64,000 bases of DNA from Hymenobacter actinosclerus. GTDB taxonomy: Bacteria; Bacteroidota; Bacteroidia; Cytophagales; Hymenobacteraceae. Of the stretch, positions 32,338 to 41,863 are shown one piece after another; positions within the stretch are counted from its first letter, which is position 1; each line of letters begins with the position of its first letter. A program made the translations under genes and the position numbers. The notes under the pieces are model-generated. The model saw only the letters and a list, made by a program, of their open reading frames with translations. It was not told the origin of the DNA and made no database searches. The DNA is taken from assembly GCF_900111515.1 (NCBI RefSeq), contig NZ_FOHS01000002.1, positions 930,001 to 994,000 of the forward strand. Reading direction: 5' to 3'.

Positions 32338-34506
32338 TTAGTTGGGGCGGCCCCCAACGGCGGGGGCGGTTTTGTTCCACTGCTGCTGCCAGCGCGGATA
32401 CTCTTTGGCGAGCAGCTTTTCGGGCCAGGTGCCCAGGTAGGCGTAGCCCGTGCGCCGCTCGTACTCGATGTCGGCCAGGGCGGTGTGGACTTGCGAATCG
32501 CGGCCCACGTAGATGGGCTGGTTGGTTTGCAGGTCGTAGAAGCGGGCCCAGACCACGGCGCCGGGCTTAGGCACGAGCACCCGGTCGTAACCCTTGGGCA
32601 GCTTGGCGTCGGGCTGGTCCTGCACGGTGTAGCCGGTCAGCTTCACCTTCTCAAACCAGGCCACGGCGGCCTCCACGGCCTGCCTGATGGCCGGCGAGGG
32701 GTTGTCGGTGTCCATCAGAAAGCGCACGATGTTCACCGACTCCATGCCGCTGAGCGAGGCCAGTTCGAAAGCGCGGGCCTTGGCCGGCAGCAGCGTGTTC
32801 TCGTCGTACTGGGCGCACCACGCCGTGCGGGTGCCGCGCTGCACGTACTGGGTTTTGAGGATGCAGTCGAGGCCGCGGGCTACGGCGGCGGTGGCGGGCG
32901 CTACCAGGCCGGCATCTACCAGGGCCAGCTCCTTGTTTTTACGGCTCACGTCGCGCAGCACCTGCAGCGCCTCTATCATGGCGTCGTCGTTGTAGGTAAT
33001 CTGGTGGCGGTAGTTGCTCCGGTCGGGGTAGTATTGGGGGAAGCCGCCGTTGGGGTACTGCATCAGCAGCAGGTAACGGATGCCCTTTTCGGCGGCGGCA
33101 CGGTAGGCCGGGTTCCGGGTGCGGCCGTAGGCCTGCAGCAAGTAGCGGATTTCGCGGGTGGTGGCGTGGTTGTCGATGGTGGCATCGTTGCGACCGGCAT
33201 CGTCGCGGGTGGCGGCAATTTCCACCACGCTCAGCGGGTGGTCATACGTCACCTTCACGTTGCCCACCATCTTGGGCCAGCCGCCCACCTCGCGCTGGTA
33301 TACCAGCATACGCTCGGCCACCGAATCGAGGGCTGGCGCGGTTGCCACCGAAGGCGCGGTGCCGGTGCGGGGGCTGGTTTCGGCGGCAACCAGCTTTTGC
33401 GGGGGCAGACCGGCGTACGGGTCGGCGCCGCGGTTGGAGACGGGCAGCGCCACGGTGGCCGGCTTGTTGGTGCCGGGGTACCAGCGGCCCCCGAAGGTCC
33501 AGGCGGCATTTATCTGCCGGGCTTTGGGGGCGCCTTTGGCCGTGCGCAGGTTGTCGGCCAGCCAGGCGTAGTCGCCGCCTTCGCGGTGGCAGTTGGAGTA
33601 GTACACGCGGCGGCCCCACTTCTGGGCACCGGGCCCCGAGTTGGCCCAGTAAATGTCGGCGTCGGCCATGTTGCGGTCGAAGCGGCAGTTAATCAGGTAG
33701 AACTGGGCTTCGCGGTGAAAGCGGCCGAGCCTGAAGCCGGGGTCGCCCACGAAGCGGCAGTTTTTGAGCACCGTTTTCTGGTCCTCCTCACCCGAGCCGT
33801 CGTGCCAGATGGCGGCGTTGGGATTGTGGCAGATGAAGCGGCAGTTTGCGGCGTAGGCCCAGCCGCGGGGGCAGTACAAATCCACCCCGCCCTCCATCGT
33901 GCAGTCCTGGAAGTAGTACAGGCCCGCGTCCACGTCCCAGGGGCTCACCGTGTCGCCGCCCAGGGCCCGGAAGGTGCAGCTTTTCACGGTGAGGCGGGTG
34001 GTGCCGGGCATGGTGCGCAGGGCCATCTGGTGGCCGGTTTTGCCTACCCGGCGCTGGCCCGTGGGCTCCGAGGGGCAGGGCAGCAGCACATCGCCGGTGG
34101 CCTCGAAGCCGTAGGTGTTGGCCACCGTCAGGTTTTCCAGCGTCACGTCGGGCGAGTTGCGGATGTTGAGTGTGGCGGCCCCGAAGTCGTCGGGCCCGCC
34201 GGCGGGGTCGCAGCGCCAGGCGTCGCGGGCCTGGCTGTAGGTGAGCACCACGCCCTTTTCGCTCTGCCCCTTCAGGCGCACCAGGCGCTTGCCATCGAGC
34301 CGCACCTTCTCGCGGTAGGTGCCGTTTTTGATGTACACCGTGCGCAGGGCCGCGGCCTCATCGGGCAGGCTGTTAACAGCGGCCTGGATGGTCCGGAAAT
34401 CTCCCGAACCATCCGCCGCTACTGTTACCTGCTGAGCCCGGGCTGAATCGATTCCCATCATCCCAACTCCCGACAGCAGGCACAGAAAGAGCAGTACGTG
34501 TTTCAT
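32338..34506 (-). CDS. Two-domain pectin enzyme: CE8 pectin methylesterase fused to PL10 pectate lyase
   Basis: A 722-residue exported enzyme (signal MKHVLLFLCLLSGVGMMGIDSARAQ). Residues about 26-320 form a CE8 methylesterase: DGSGDFRTIQAAVNSLP at the start, GHQMALRTMPGTTRLTVKSC and FQDCTMEGGVDLYCPRG in the core. After a linker, residues about 385-715 form a PL10 pectate lyase: EVGGWPKMVGNVKVTYDHPL, TIDNHATTREIRYLLQAYGR, QYPNGGFPQYYPDRSNYRHQ and QYVQRGTRTAWCAQYDENTL. The fusion links removal of methyl esters to cleavage of the newly exposed homogalacturonan. It lies between the cupin and uxaB genes on the same strand. Confidence 0.94.
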   Translation of the reverse strand: MKHVLLFLCLLSGVGMMGIDSARAQQVTVAADGSGDFRTIQAAVNSLPDEAAALRTVYIKNGTYREKVRLDGKRLVRLKGQSEKGVVLTYSQARDAWRCDPAGGPDDFGAATLNIRNSPDVTLENLTVANTYGFEATGDVLLPCPSEPTGQRRVGKTGHQMALRTMPGTTRLTVKSCTFRALGGDTVSPWDVDAGLYYFQDCTMEGGVDLYCPRGWAYAANCRFICHNPNAAIWHDGSGEEDQKTVLKNCRFVGDPGFRLGRFHREAQFYLINCRFDRNMADADIYWANSGPGAQKWGRRVYYSNCHREGGDYAWLADNLRTAKGAPKARQINAAWTFGGRWYPGTNKPATVALPVSNRGADPYAGLPPQKLVAAETSPRTGTAPSVATAPALDSVAERMLVYQREVGGWPKMVGNVKVTYDHPLSVVEIAATRDDAGRNDATIDNHATTREIRYLLQAYGRTRNPAYRAAAEKGIRYLLLMQYPNGGFPQYYPDRSNYRHQITYNDDAMIEALQVLRDVSRKNKELALVDAGLVAPATAAVARGLDCILKTQYVQRGTRTAWCAQYDENTLLPAKARAFELASLSGMESVNIVRFLMDTDNPSPAIRQAVEAAVAWFEKVKLTGYTVQDQPDAKLPKGYDRVLVPKPGAVVWARFYDLQTNQPIYVGRDSQVHTALADIEYERRTGYAYLGTWPEKLLAKEYPRWQQQWNKTAPAVGGRPN

Positions 34507-34528
34507 AAGCAAGACTGGCGCTGAAGCG

Positions 34529-34858
34529 CTACAAAAAATCGGCCCGCAACGGACTGAACGAATCGAGCAGCGTACCCGCCTGCTCGCACACCACGCCGTG
34601 CACTACGTTGGCGGCGGCCTGAAACCCCTCGCCGGGGCCCAGCCGCAGCTCCTGCCCGCCCACCTGGCAGCGGAATACACCGCTTTCCACGTAGGTTATC
34701 TGCACGTGCGGGTGCTGGTGGGGGGGGCCCACGGCGCCCGCGGCAAAGCACACGCGCACCAGCATCAGCTCGGGCCCGTAGGCCAGAATTTCGCGGCTGA
34801 CACCCTCCCCCACCGGCTCGGGCGCCGGCAGCGAATCGGAGGAAAAGAACGGATTCAT
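34529..34858 (-). CDS. kdgF: KdgF-like cupin (unsaturated uronate linearisation)
   Basis: A 109-residue single-domain cupin. HQHPHVQITYVESGVFRCQV gives the first metal-binding cupin motif (HxHxxxQ) and GPGEGFQAAANVVHGVVC the second with its histidine. Length and motifs match KdgF, which turns 4,5-unsaturated galacturonate into the linear 5-keto-4-deoxyuronate used by KduI. The location between pectin lyase and SusD genes supports this. ATG 34858 (MNPFFSS) was chosen; ATG 34885 is an in-frame alternative. Confidence 0.87.
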   Translation of the reverse strand: MNPFFSSDSLPAPEPVGEGVSREILAYGPELMLVRVCFAAGAVGPPHQHPHVQITYVESGVFRCQVGGQELRLGPGEGFQAAANVVHGVVCEQAGTLLDSFSPLRADFL

Positions 34859-34929
34859 GGCTGGGGAATGAGAGGATGCTTGCATGAGGAAAAGCGGGGC
34901 CCAAATGCCCGCCATTCCCTCACGCACGG

Positions 34930-36801
34930 CTAGTAACCAAAGTTCTGAACCAGCGCCGGATCGGAGCTGATGGTGCTCTGCGGGATGGGCAACAGCTCTT
35001 TGCCGCGGCCGGGCACATACTCGGCGGCCAGGCCCGAGGCGGCGCTGGTGGCGGTGGTGGTGCCCAGGGTGTAGGCAGTACCGGCCGGCTTGGTATCGGC
35101 CACGTACTGCGCCGTGATGGCCTGGCGCCAGTTCACGCGCACGGTGCCCGCGGGGGCTGTGTTGGGCGTGGGCGACGGGCGGTAGAACGAGCGGGTCCAC
35201 TGCACGTTGCCGGCGGCCGGCGTGCGGTAGTACATGTACAGCGGCACGTTCTGGTAGGGCGCCTCGCCCTTGGCCATCTTCTCGATGTTGGCCTTTACCT
35301 CGGCAATCTTGGCGGCAAACAGGTTCCAGCGGATCAAATCGTACTTGCGGATGGCCTCGCTGCCGAACTCCAGGTACCGCTCGTTGGTGAGGGCCGTGAA
35401 GAAATCGGCCTTGCTGCCCAGGCTGAAGCTGCCCTGCGCGAGCGTGGCCGTGGCCCGGGCGCGGTTGCCGCCGAAGGCGCGGGTGCGCACTTCCAGCAGC
35501 GCGTTCTGGGCGGCGGCGGTGGGGCCGCTCAGCTCGTTCTCGGTTTCGGCAAACATCAGCAGCACATCGGCAAAGCGCAGAATGGGCCAGTTGTAGTCGA
35601 GGTAGTTGACGGTGCCGGGCACGGGCGGAATGTGCCAGTCGCGGCGGAACTTGCCGTCGGTGACCGAGTTGAGGTTTACGCCGGTCTGGAAGTTGGTCGA
35701 CGGGATACTGTAAGTCGTGATGGTGATGTCGCGCCGGGTGTCGGTCGAGTCGAAGGCGTAGAAGTAGGGCGGCGCGATGGTCACGGCGCCCTGCGTGGAG
35801 CCGTAGATGGGCGAGGCGTTCAGGCGCGGGCCGTTGTAGTAGCCCAGCTTGCTGCCCGATTGGTTGGTGGCCGTGGCCATGCCCACTTCGAACATGATTT
35901 CGTGGGCTGCCTCGGGGCGCAGCTCATTTATGCTTTTAAACGTTTCGGTGAAGCTGGAATTGAGCGTGTGCTCGGCGCGGTTGGCCAGCAGGTCGGCGCA
36001 CTCCTGGCGGGCCAGGCGGTAGAAGTCGAGGTAGTCGGGGGCGCGCTCCATCTGGCCGGTGAGGGAGTTGGGATAGTAGCCGCCCCGAAACAGGGCAATG
36101 CGGGCGCGCAGGCCTTTCACGGCGCCTTTCGTAATCCGCTCGTTGGCCACGCCGGCGCGGCTGCGCCAGGGCACCAGCTTTTCGGCCAGCAGCAAATCGG
36201 CCAGCAGCCGGGTCAGGGTTTCGTTGCGGTCGACGTTGGGCAGGTTGAAATCCTGGCCCGATACCGAGGGCGTGTACTGCACCGGCACGTTGCCCCAGTT
36301 GCGCACCAGCTCGAACAGGTACTGGGCCCGCAGCGTGAGGGCCTCGCCGTGCAGCCGGTGCAGGGCGGCCGTATCGGCGGCCGAGCCACTGGTGTAGAGC
36401 GCCATCTGCGGAATCTGCTGAATGCAGATGTTGGTCCGCTCCACGCCCTGGTACAGCTGGTTCCAGGGGTTGGTGATTTCGGTGTTATTGGGCAGGGCCG
36501 TGTAGCGGGCAATGCCGCGGCGGGCCCCGTCGTTGGGCCCGGCCGAGCCAATGAGCTCATCCGAGTCGTAGGGGTAGTACATGCTCACGCGGGTGCCATA
36601 GACCTGGTCGCCCGAGAGGGGGTCGTAGGCCCCGATAACGGCGGCCGTGGCGCCGGCCACTGTGCTGAAGGTGTACTCCGTGGTGTTGAGGGCCGTGGCC
36701 TCCAGGTCAAGAAAATCCTGGCAGGACGACAGGGCCCCGGCCGTACCGGCCAGCACGACGGCCGCCAGGGCAGCGCGACGGAAAGAAGTTGACGATTTCA
36801 T
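34930..36801 (-). CDS. susD: SusD/RagB family outer-membrane lipoprotein
   Basis: Surface glycan-binding lipoprotein that caps the SusC transporter. 623 residues with lipobox LSSC (Cys27) followed by QDFLDLEATALNTTEY, then the TPR-rich SusD fold (LHGEALTLRAQYLFELVRNWG) and a C-terminal segment with ERYLEFGSEAIRKYDLIRWN, a family hallmark. It follows susC by 30 bases. Given the locus, it should bind pectic oligosaccharides; the exact ligand is inference. Confidence 0.96.
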   Translation of the reverse strand: MKSSTSFRRAALAAVVLAGTAGALSSCQDFLDLEATALNTTEYTFSTVAGATAAVIGAYDPLSGDQVYGTRVSMYYPYDSDELIGSAGPNDGARRGIARYTALPNNTEITNPWNQLYQGVERTNICIQQIPQMALYTSGSAADTAALHRLHGEALTLRAQYLFELVRNWGNVPVQYTPSVSGQDFNLPNVDRNETLTRLLADLLLAEKLVPWRSRAGVANERITKGAVKGLRARIALFRGGYYPNSLTGQMERAPDYLDFYRLARQECADLLANRAEHTLNSSFTETFKSINELRPEAAHEIMFEVGMATATNQSGSKLGYYNGPRLNASPIYGSTQGAVTIAPPYFYAFDSTDTRRDITITTYSIPSTNFQTGVNLNSVTDGKFRRDWHIPPVPGTVNYLDYNWPILRFADVLLMFAETENELSGPTAAAQNALLEVRTRAFGGNRARATATLAQGSFSLGSKADFFTALTNERYLEFGSEAIRKYDLIRWNLFAAKIAEVKANIEKMAKGEAPYQNVPLYMYYRTPAAGNVQWTRSFYRPSPTPNTAPAGTVRVNWRQAITAQYVADTKPAGTAYTLGTTTATSAASGLAAEYVPGRGKELLPIPQSTISSDPALVQNFGY

Positions 36802-36831
36802 ATCAGGACAGATCGAAGAAGCGGGTGGGAA

Positions 36832-39800
36832 TTAGAGCGACAGGTTCAGACCGAACAGGAATGCCCGGCTGCGCGGGTAGGCCGCGTAATCGACGCCCGG
36901 CGTGAGCGGGGAGCTGCGGCGCGTGTTCACCTCGGGGTCGTAGCCCGAGTACTTGGTGAAGGTGTACAGGTTGTTGAGCGTCACGTAGAAGCGCAGGTTG
37001 TTCACCTTGGCCCGCTGGGTCAGCAGCTTGGGCAGTGTGTAGCCCAGCGTCAGGTTGTTGATGCGCAGAAACGAGCCGTCTTCCACGGCCCACGAGTGCA
37101 GGAAGTAGTTGCGGGTGGGCGTCCAGATGCTGGCGTTCTGGTTTACCTCGCGCAGGCGGTCGAGCGTGGTAATGGCGCTGCCGTCGGCCTCAATCAGGCG
37201 GTACCGGTCGCCCATCACGTCGAGCACGTTGTTGAAGGCCGTGTTGGCCGTGTTCGAGGTGAACTCGATCTTGTTGGCGTTGTACACGTCGTTGCCCAGC
37301 ACGAAGTTGAGGAAGATGCTGGCGTCGAAGTTCTTGTAGGTGAACTGCTGGTTGAGGCCGCCCACAGCCTTGGGGTTGGCGTTGCCGATAACCGTCTGGT
37401 CGGCGGCGTCAATCTTGCCGTCGCCGTTCAAATCCTTGAGCTTGATGAGGCCCGGCCGGTAAGCCCCTTCGCCAATAATGCCCAGGTTGTTCACCACGTT
37501 GCGGTCGGGGTTGATGGTCCAGGTGCCCAGGCCACCGCCCGCGGCCGGTGCCACGTAGCCCAGAAAGTCGTCGGCCGTCAGGTAGCCATCGGTTACGTAA
37601 CCGTACATCTGGCCCACCGGCTGGCCCACGCGGGCCACAAAATCCTGGCCCAGCGCCGAGCCGGCCCAGCCCGAGGTAATGTTGAGAATCTCCTGCTGGT
37701 CGCCGCCCAGGCTCTCGATGCGGCCCCGGTTGAAGGAGGTGTTGGCCGTGGCCGTCCAGGTGAAGTTTTCGGTCTGCACCACCGTGCCCGTCAGCTGCAG
37801 CTCCAGGCCGCGGTTGGAGGTTTCGCCCACGTTCTGCAGCTGCGAGGTGTAGCCCAGAAACGGCGGAATCGGCTTATTGAGCAGCAAATCGTGGGTCGTG
37901 TTGTAGTAGGCATCGGCCGTAAACTGCACCCGGTTCTGAAACAAGGCCAGGTCGATGCCCAGGTTGCGCGAGGTGGTCGACTCCCACTTCAAATCGGGGT
38001 TGGGCAGCGTAGTAGCGGCCGAGCCCAGCACGATGGTGTTGCTGAGGGCGTAGGGCGCGTTGCCGGCCTGGAAGAACTGGTTGAACAGAAAGTCGCCGAT
38101 GCGGTTGTTGCCGGCCTCGCCGTAGCTCAGACGCAGCTTCAAATCCGACACGGCTTCTACGCCCTGAAAGAAGCCTTCCTTGGAGATGCGCCAGGCCACC
38201 GAGGCGCCGGGGAAGAAGCCCACCCGGTTGCCCTTGGCAAACTTCGACGAGCCATCGGCCCGAAACGTACCCGTAAACAGGTACTTATCGTCGTAGGAGT
38301 AAGTAACGCGGCCGAAGCCCGAGAGCAGGCGGTAATTCTGCGGAATGCTGGTCTGGGGCAGCACCGGCTGGGCCGTCTGGCCGGGGGGCAGCACGCCCTG
38401 GTTGATGTTGGCCAGCGCCCGCTCGGCCGAAATATCGTCGGGCAAAAAGTTGGTCTGGATGTACTGCTGGCGGTTGATTTGCTGGTACACCTCCTGGCCC
38501 ACCAGCACGCCCAGCGCGTGCATGCCCTTCTTGTAGTTGTAGTCGAGGACGTTGGAGTTGTTGAGCGTATTCTGGGTAGTGGTAGTAAGGGTGGCAAAGG
38601 GCTTGTTGGCGTAGCCGCCCGCCGCCTGCCGGATAGTGGGCGAGTACAGGCCGTTGAAGGTACCCAGCGTGATGTTGGTTACGTCGAAGCCGGCCGTCGA
38701 GCGGAACACCAGGTCCTTGGTCAGGTTGAAGCCCAGCGTGGCCCCGATGTTGGCCGTGCGGCGGGCGTCGTTGCGGTACTCGTTATCGATGGTGATGACG
38801 GGGTTGACCAGCGTCGAGGTTTCGAAGAACTCCGGGTCGAACGTATTGAGGTCGATAACTGCGCCGCCGGCGCGGGGCACGTTCAGGGGCTGGTACTGCA
38901 CGGCATTGCGCAGGCGCGAAGTCACGTTCGAGCCGCCCGTCGAGGTGCCGGCGCCGTTGGCTTCCTGGTCGTTGTAGCGCACATTGAAGCCCAGCCGCAG
39001 CTTGTCGCTGGCCTTGGTGTCGAAGCGAAAGTTGACGAGGCTGCGCACGTAGTCGGAGCCGCGCTGGATGCCGTCCTCGGTATTGCGCGTCAGACTCAGC
39101 GAGTACGTGGTGCCCTTGGCCCCACCCGAAATCGACACGTTGTGCGTCTGCTGGAACGCATCGCGCCCGAACACCTGGTCCTGCCAGTTGATAAATGGCG
39201 ACTGCCGGGCCCGCAGCAGCGTATCGCTCTGGAAATTGGTGCTGCCAAACAGGGTTTTGAATGTCGGCAGGCCACCCGAGTTGTTGCCCACCACCCGCGC
39301 GCGTTCGTACTGGTAGTTCAGGTAGTCGTCGGGCTTGAGCACGCCCAGCGTGTTGGCAATGCGCCGGAAGCCGGCAAAGCCGTTGTAGCTGACCACCGTG
39401 CGGCCTTCGATGCCTTTTTTGGTGGTAATAATGATAACGCCGTTGGCCCCGCGGGCCCCGTAAATGGCCGTCGACGAAGCGTCCTTAAGCACATCGACCG
39501 AGGCAATGTCCTGGGGGGCCACCACGCTCAGCGCGTTTTCAATCTGAATGCCGTCCACGATGTAGAGCGGCGAGTTGTCCTGGGTAACTGAGCCGCCGCC
39601 ACGCACCCGCACCTGCACGTTGAGGTTGCCGGGCGTGCCCTCGGCCGACGTGAGCTGCACGCCCGCCAGGCGGCCGGTGAGGGCCTCAGCGGCCGAGTTC
39701 ACCGGCACGTCCTTGATTTGCTGGGCACTCACCGACGACACGGAGCCCGTCACGTCGCGGCGCTGCACGGCCTGGTAGCCGATAACTACCACGTCGTCGA

Positions 39801-40107
39801 GCGTCTGCGAGTCTTCTTTGAGCGTAACGGCGAGGCTGGTTTTACTACCCACCGGCACTTCCTGGGCCAGAAAGCCAATATAGCTGAAGCGCAGCGTGGC
39901 ATTGGCCGGCACGTTCAGCTCGAAACGGCCGTCGCCGTCGGTCGTGGCCCCGATGCTGGTGCCTTTTACGACCACCGTAACGCCGGGCAGGGGCTCGCCC
40001 TTCTCCGACTTAATAACACCCTGCACACGCTGCTGGGCTTGCTGGGCCCAGGCTGGCAGCGCCACTGCCGCCACCAGCGGAGTCAGCAAGAGTAGATTTC
40101 TTTTCAT
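36832..40107 (-). CDS. susC: SusC/RagA family TonB-dependent transporter
   Basis: A 1091-residue outer-membrane importer with signal peptide (MKRNLLLLTPLVAAVALPAWAQ). A carboxypeptidase-regulatory-like domain follows (RVQGVIKSEKGEPLPGVTVV), then the TonB-box region LDDVVVIGYQAVQRRDVTGS, the plug (YGARGANGVIIITTKKG) and a 22-strand barrel ending in FLFGLNLSL. It forms the transporter pair with the SusD downstream and lies 51 bases after kduI. Import of oligogalacturonides is inferred. Confidence 0.97.
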   Translation of the reverse strand: MKRNLLLLTPLVAAVALPAWAQQAQQRVQGVIKSEKGEPLPGVTVVVKGTSIGATTDGDGRFELNVPANATLRFSYIGFLAQEVPVGSKTSLAVTLKEDSQTLDDVVVIGYQAVQRRDVTGSVSSVSAQQIKDVPVNSAAEALTGRLAGVQLTSAEGTPGNLNVQVRVRGGGSVTQDNSPLYIVDGIQIENALSVVAPQDIASVDVLKDASSTAIYGARGANGVIIITTKKGIEGRTVVSYNGFAGFRRIANTLGVLKPDDYLNYQYERARVVGNNSGGLPTFKTLFGSTNFQSDTLLRARQSPFINWQDQVFGRDAFQQTHNVSISGGAKGTTYSLSLTRNTEDGIQRGSDYVRSLVNFRFDTKASDKLRLGFNVRYNDQEANGAGTSTGGSNVTSRLRNAVQYQPLNVPRAGGAVIDLNTFDPEFFETSTLVNPVITIDNEYRNDARRTANIGATLGFNLTKDLVFRSTAGFDVTNITLGTFNGLYSPTIRQAAGGYANKPFATLTTTTQNTLNNSNVLDYNYKKGMHALGVLVGQEVYQQINRQQYIQTNFLPDDISAERALANINQGVLPPGQTAQPVLPQTSIPQNYRLLSGFGRVTYSYDDKYLFTGTFRADGSSKFAKGNRVGFFPGASVAWRISKEGFFQGVEAVSDLKLRLSYGEAGNNRIGDFLFNQFFQAGNAPYALSNTIVLGSAATTLPNPDLKWESTTSRNLGIDLALFQNRVQFTADAYYNTTHDLLLNKPIPPFLGYTSQLQNVGETSNRGLELQLTGTVVQTENFTWTATANTSFNRGRIESLGGDQQEILNITSGWAGSALGQDFVARVGQPVGQMYGYVTDGYLTADDFLGYVAPAAGGGLGTWTINPDRNVVNNLGIIGEGAYRPGLIKLKDLNGDGKIDAADQTVIGNANPKAVGGLNQQFTYKNFDASIFLNFVLGNDVYNANKIEFTSNTANTAFNNVLDVMGDRYRLIEADGSAITTLDRLREVNQNASIWTPTRNYFLHSWAVEDGSFLRINNLTLGYTLPKLLTQRAKVNNLRFYVTLNNLYTFTKYSGYDPEVNTRRSSPLTPGVDYAAYPRSRAFLFGLNLSL

Positions 40108-40158
40108 GACGGAAGTGTGGGAATTGGAATGAATAATGGGAAGCGCCGGCTTCGGGAG

Positions 40159-40989
40159 CTAGCGTAAGTCGGTAATGGCCACGGCGTCCATGTCGGTGTA
40201 TTCCTGGTTTTCGCCGCCCATGCCCCAGATGAAGGTGTAGCCCGCCGTGCCGCAGCCCGCGTGCACCGACCACGGCGGCGAGAGCACCGCCTGGCCCTCA
40301 CTCACCCACAGGTGGCGGGTCTGCTGGGGCTGGCCCATCAGGTGCAGCACGCGCTGGCCCGCGGGCAAATCGAAGTAGAGGTAGGCCTCCATGCGGCGGT
40401 CGTGGGTGTGGGCGGGCATGGTGTTCCACACGCTGCCCGGGTGCAGCTTGGTCAGGCCCATTACCAGCTGGCAGCTGGCCAGGCCTTCGTTGTAGATGTA
40501 CTTGTAGATAGTGCGCTGATTGGCCGTTTCGGCAGTGCCCATCGTCACGGGCGTGGCCTCGGCCTGGGTCAGGCGGGTGGTGGGGTGCGCGGCGTGGGCC
40601 GGCGTGGAAAGCAGGTAAAAGCGGGCGGGCGAATCGGCGTCGGCGCTGGCAAAGGTTACTTTTTGCGAACCGCGGCCCACGTACAGGCAGTCCTGGTTGC
40701 CCAGTTCGTAGGTTTGGCCGTCCACCGTCACGGTGCCGGCCGCACCGATGTTGAGGATGCCCAGCTCCCGGCGCTCCAGGAAGTAGTCGGCCTTCAGGTT
40801 ATCGGGGCAGGGCAGCTCCAGCGCGCCGGCCGCAGGCACGGCGCCGCCCACCACCATGCGGTCGTAGTGGGTGTACACCAGCTCGATTGCTCCGGCCACA
40901 AACAGGTTTTCGAGCAGGAAGTTCTCCCGCAATTCTGCCGTATTCAAAGCAGCCGTTTCGCGTGGTCCGATAGCGTATCGTTGGGTCAT
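40159..40989 (-). CDS. kduI: 5-keto-4-deoxyuronate isomerase
   Basis: Isomerises 5-keto-4-deoxyuronate (DKI) to 2,5-diketo-3-deoxygluconate. 276 residues, family length. Zinc site histidines are in TMPAHTHDRRMEAYLYFDLP and the C-terminal SPPWSVHAGCGTAGYTFIWG segment is typical. The ATG at 40989 (MTQRYAIGPRE) fits KduI. It lies 103 bases after kduD, with an inverted repeat in the gap. Confidence 0.96.
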   Translation of the reverse strand: MTQRYAIGPRETAALNTAELRENFLLENLFVAGAIELVYTHYDRMVVGGAVPAAGALELPCPDNLKADYFLERRELGILNIGAAGTVTVDGQTYELGNQDCLYVGRGSQKVTFASADADSPARFYLLSTPAHAAHPTTRLTQAEATPVTMGTAETANQRTIYKYIYNEGLASCQLVMGLTKLHPGSVWNTMPAHTHDRRMEAYLYFDLPAGQRVLHLMGQPQQTRHLWVSEGQAVLSPPWSVHAGCGTAGYTFIWGMGGENQEYTDMDAVAITDLR

Positions 40990-40992
40990 GGG

Positions 40993-41095
40993 TAGCGGTG
41001 AATGAGTGAATTGGTGAATTGGTGAGTAATTAAGTCGGTAGGCGAGTAGGCGGAACGAGCATTCACTCATTCACCGAGTCACTCATTCACCGCTA
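40993..41095. repeat. Inverted repeat between kduD and kduI, touching the kduD stop
   Basis: TAGCGGTGAATGAGTGA (40993-41009) pairs with TCACTCATTCACCGCTA (41079-41095). The right arm includes the kduD stop codon (41093-41095). Inside are further GTGAATT and ATTCACC units. Probably a repeat that landed at the gene end. Confidence 0.75.
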
Positions 41096-41863
41096 GCGCC
41101 CCATCCAGCCGCCATCGACGGTGAGGATGGTGCCGTGCACGTAGTCGGCGGCGGCGGAAGCGAGGAAGACGGTGGGGCCCTTGAAATCATCGGGGGTGCC
41201 CCAGCGGCCGGCCGGAATGCGGGCCAGAATGCTCTGGCTGCGCTCCGGGTCCTGGCGCAGGGCCTCGGTGTTGTCGGTGGCGATGTAGCCGGGGGCCAGG
41301 GCATTCACGTTCACGCCGCGGCCGGCCCACTCGTTGGCCAGCGCCTTCACCAGCGAGCCGATAGCGCCCTTGCTGGCCGCGTAGCCCGGCACGTTGATGC
41401 CGCCCTGAAACGTGAGCAGCGAGGCCGTGAAGATGATTTTGCCCGAGCCCTGCTCCAGCATCCGCCCCCCGATGGCGCGGGCAATGCGGAAGGGCGCGTC
41501 GAGGTTAATGGCCAGCACGTTGTCCCAGTCGGCATCGGAGTGCTCGGCGGCCGGGGCGCGCCGGATGGTGCCGGCGTTGTTGATGAGAATATCAATGCGT
41601 GGGAAATCCTGCTGCACCTGGGTCAGAAAGGCATCCACCTGGTCGCGCTGGCTGAAATCGGCCTGGTAGGGGTAAAAGCGGCGGCCCAGGGCCTCCACCT
41701 GCTGCTGGGTTGCGGAGCCCGCGGCTGCCAGCGAGGCCGACACCCCAATGATGTCGGCCCCGGCTTCGGCCAGCCCCAGGGCCATGCCCTGCCCGATACC
41801 CCGGTTGCAGCCGGTTACCAGTGCCGTTTTGCCCGATAAGTCAAACCAGGAAGCTGAAGCCAT
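41093..41863 (-). CDS. kduD: 2-dehydro-3-deoxy-D-gluconate 5-dehydrogenase
   Basis: Short-chain dehydrogenase that reduces 2,5-diketo-3-deoxygluconate to KDG. 256 residues; nucleotide motif TGCNRGIGQGMALGLAEAG, NNAGTIRR, and the catalytic YAASKGA. Its pairing with kduI leaves little doubt. First gene of the long minus-strand run; it faces the LacI gene across a 301-base divergent gap that holds the proposed operator. Confidence 0.95.
   Translation of the reverse strand: MASASWFDLSGKTALVTGCNRGIGQGMALGLAEAGADIIGVSASLAAAGSATQQQVEALGRRFYPYQADFSQRDQVDAFLTQVQQDFPRIDILINNAGTIRRAPAAEHSDADWDNVLAINLDAPFRIARAIGGRMLEQGSGKIIFTASLLTFQGGINVPGYAASKGAIGSLVKALANEWAGRGVNVNALAPGYIATDNTEALRQDPERSQSILARIPAGRWGTPDDFKGPTVFLASAAADYVHGTILTVDGGWMGR

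Noticed and set aside
32485..34446. 653-codon open frame opposite the CE8-PL10 gene
   Set aside because: Antisense shadow; the minus-strand product has clear domains, signal peptide and operon context.
37096..39591. 831-codon open frame on the plus strand opposite susC
   Set aside because: Antisense shadow of a GC-rich gene; the protein is low-complexity (rich in V, G, A, H, Q) and has no domain.
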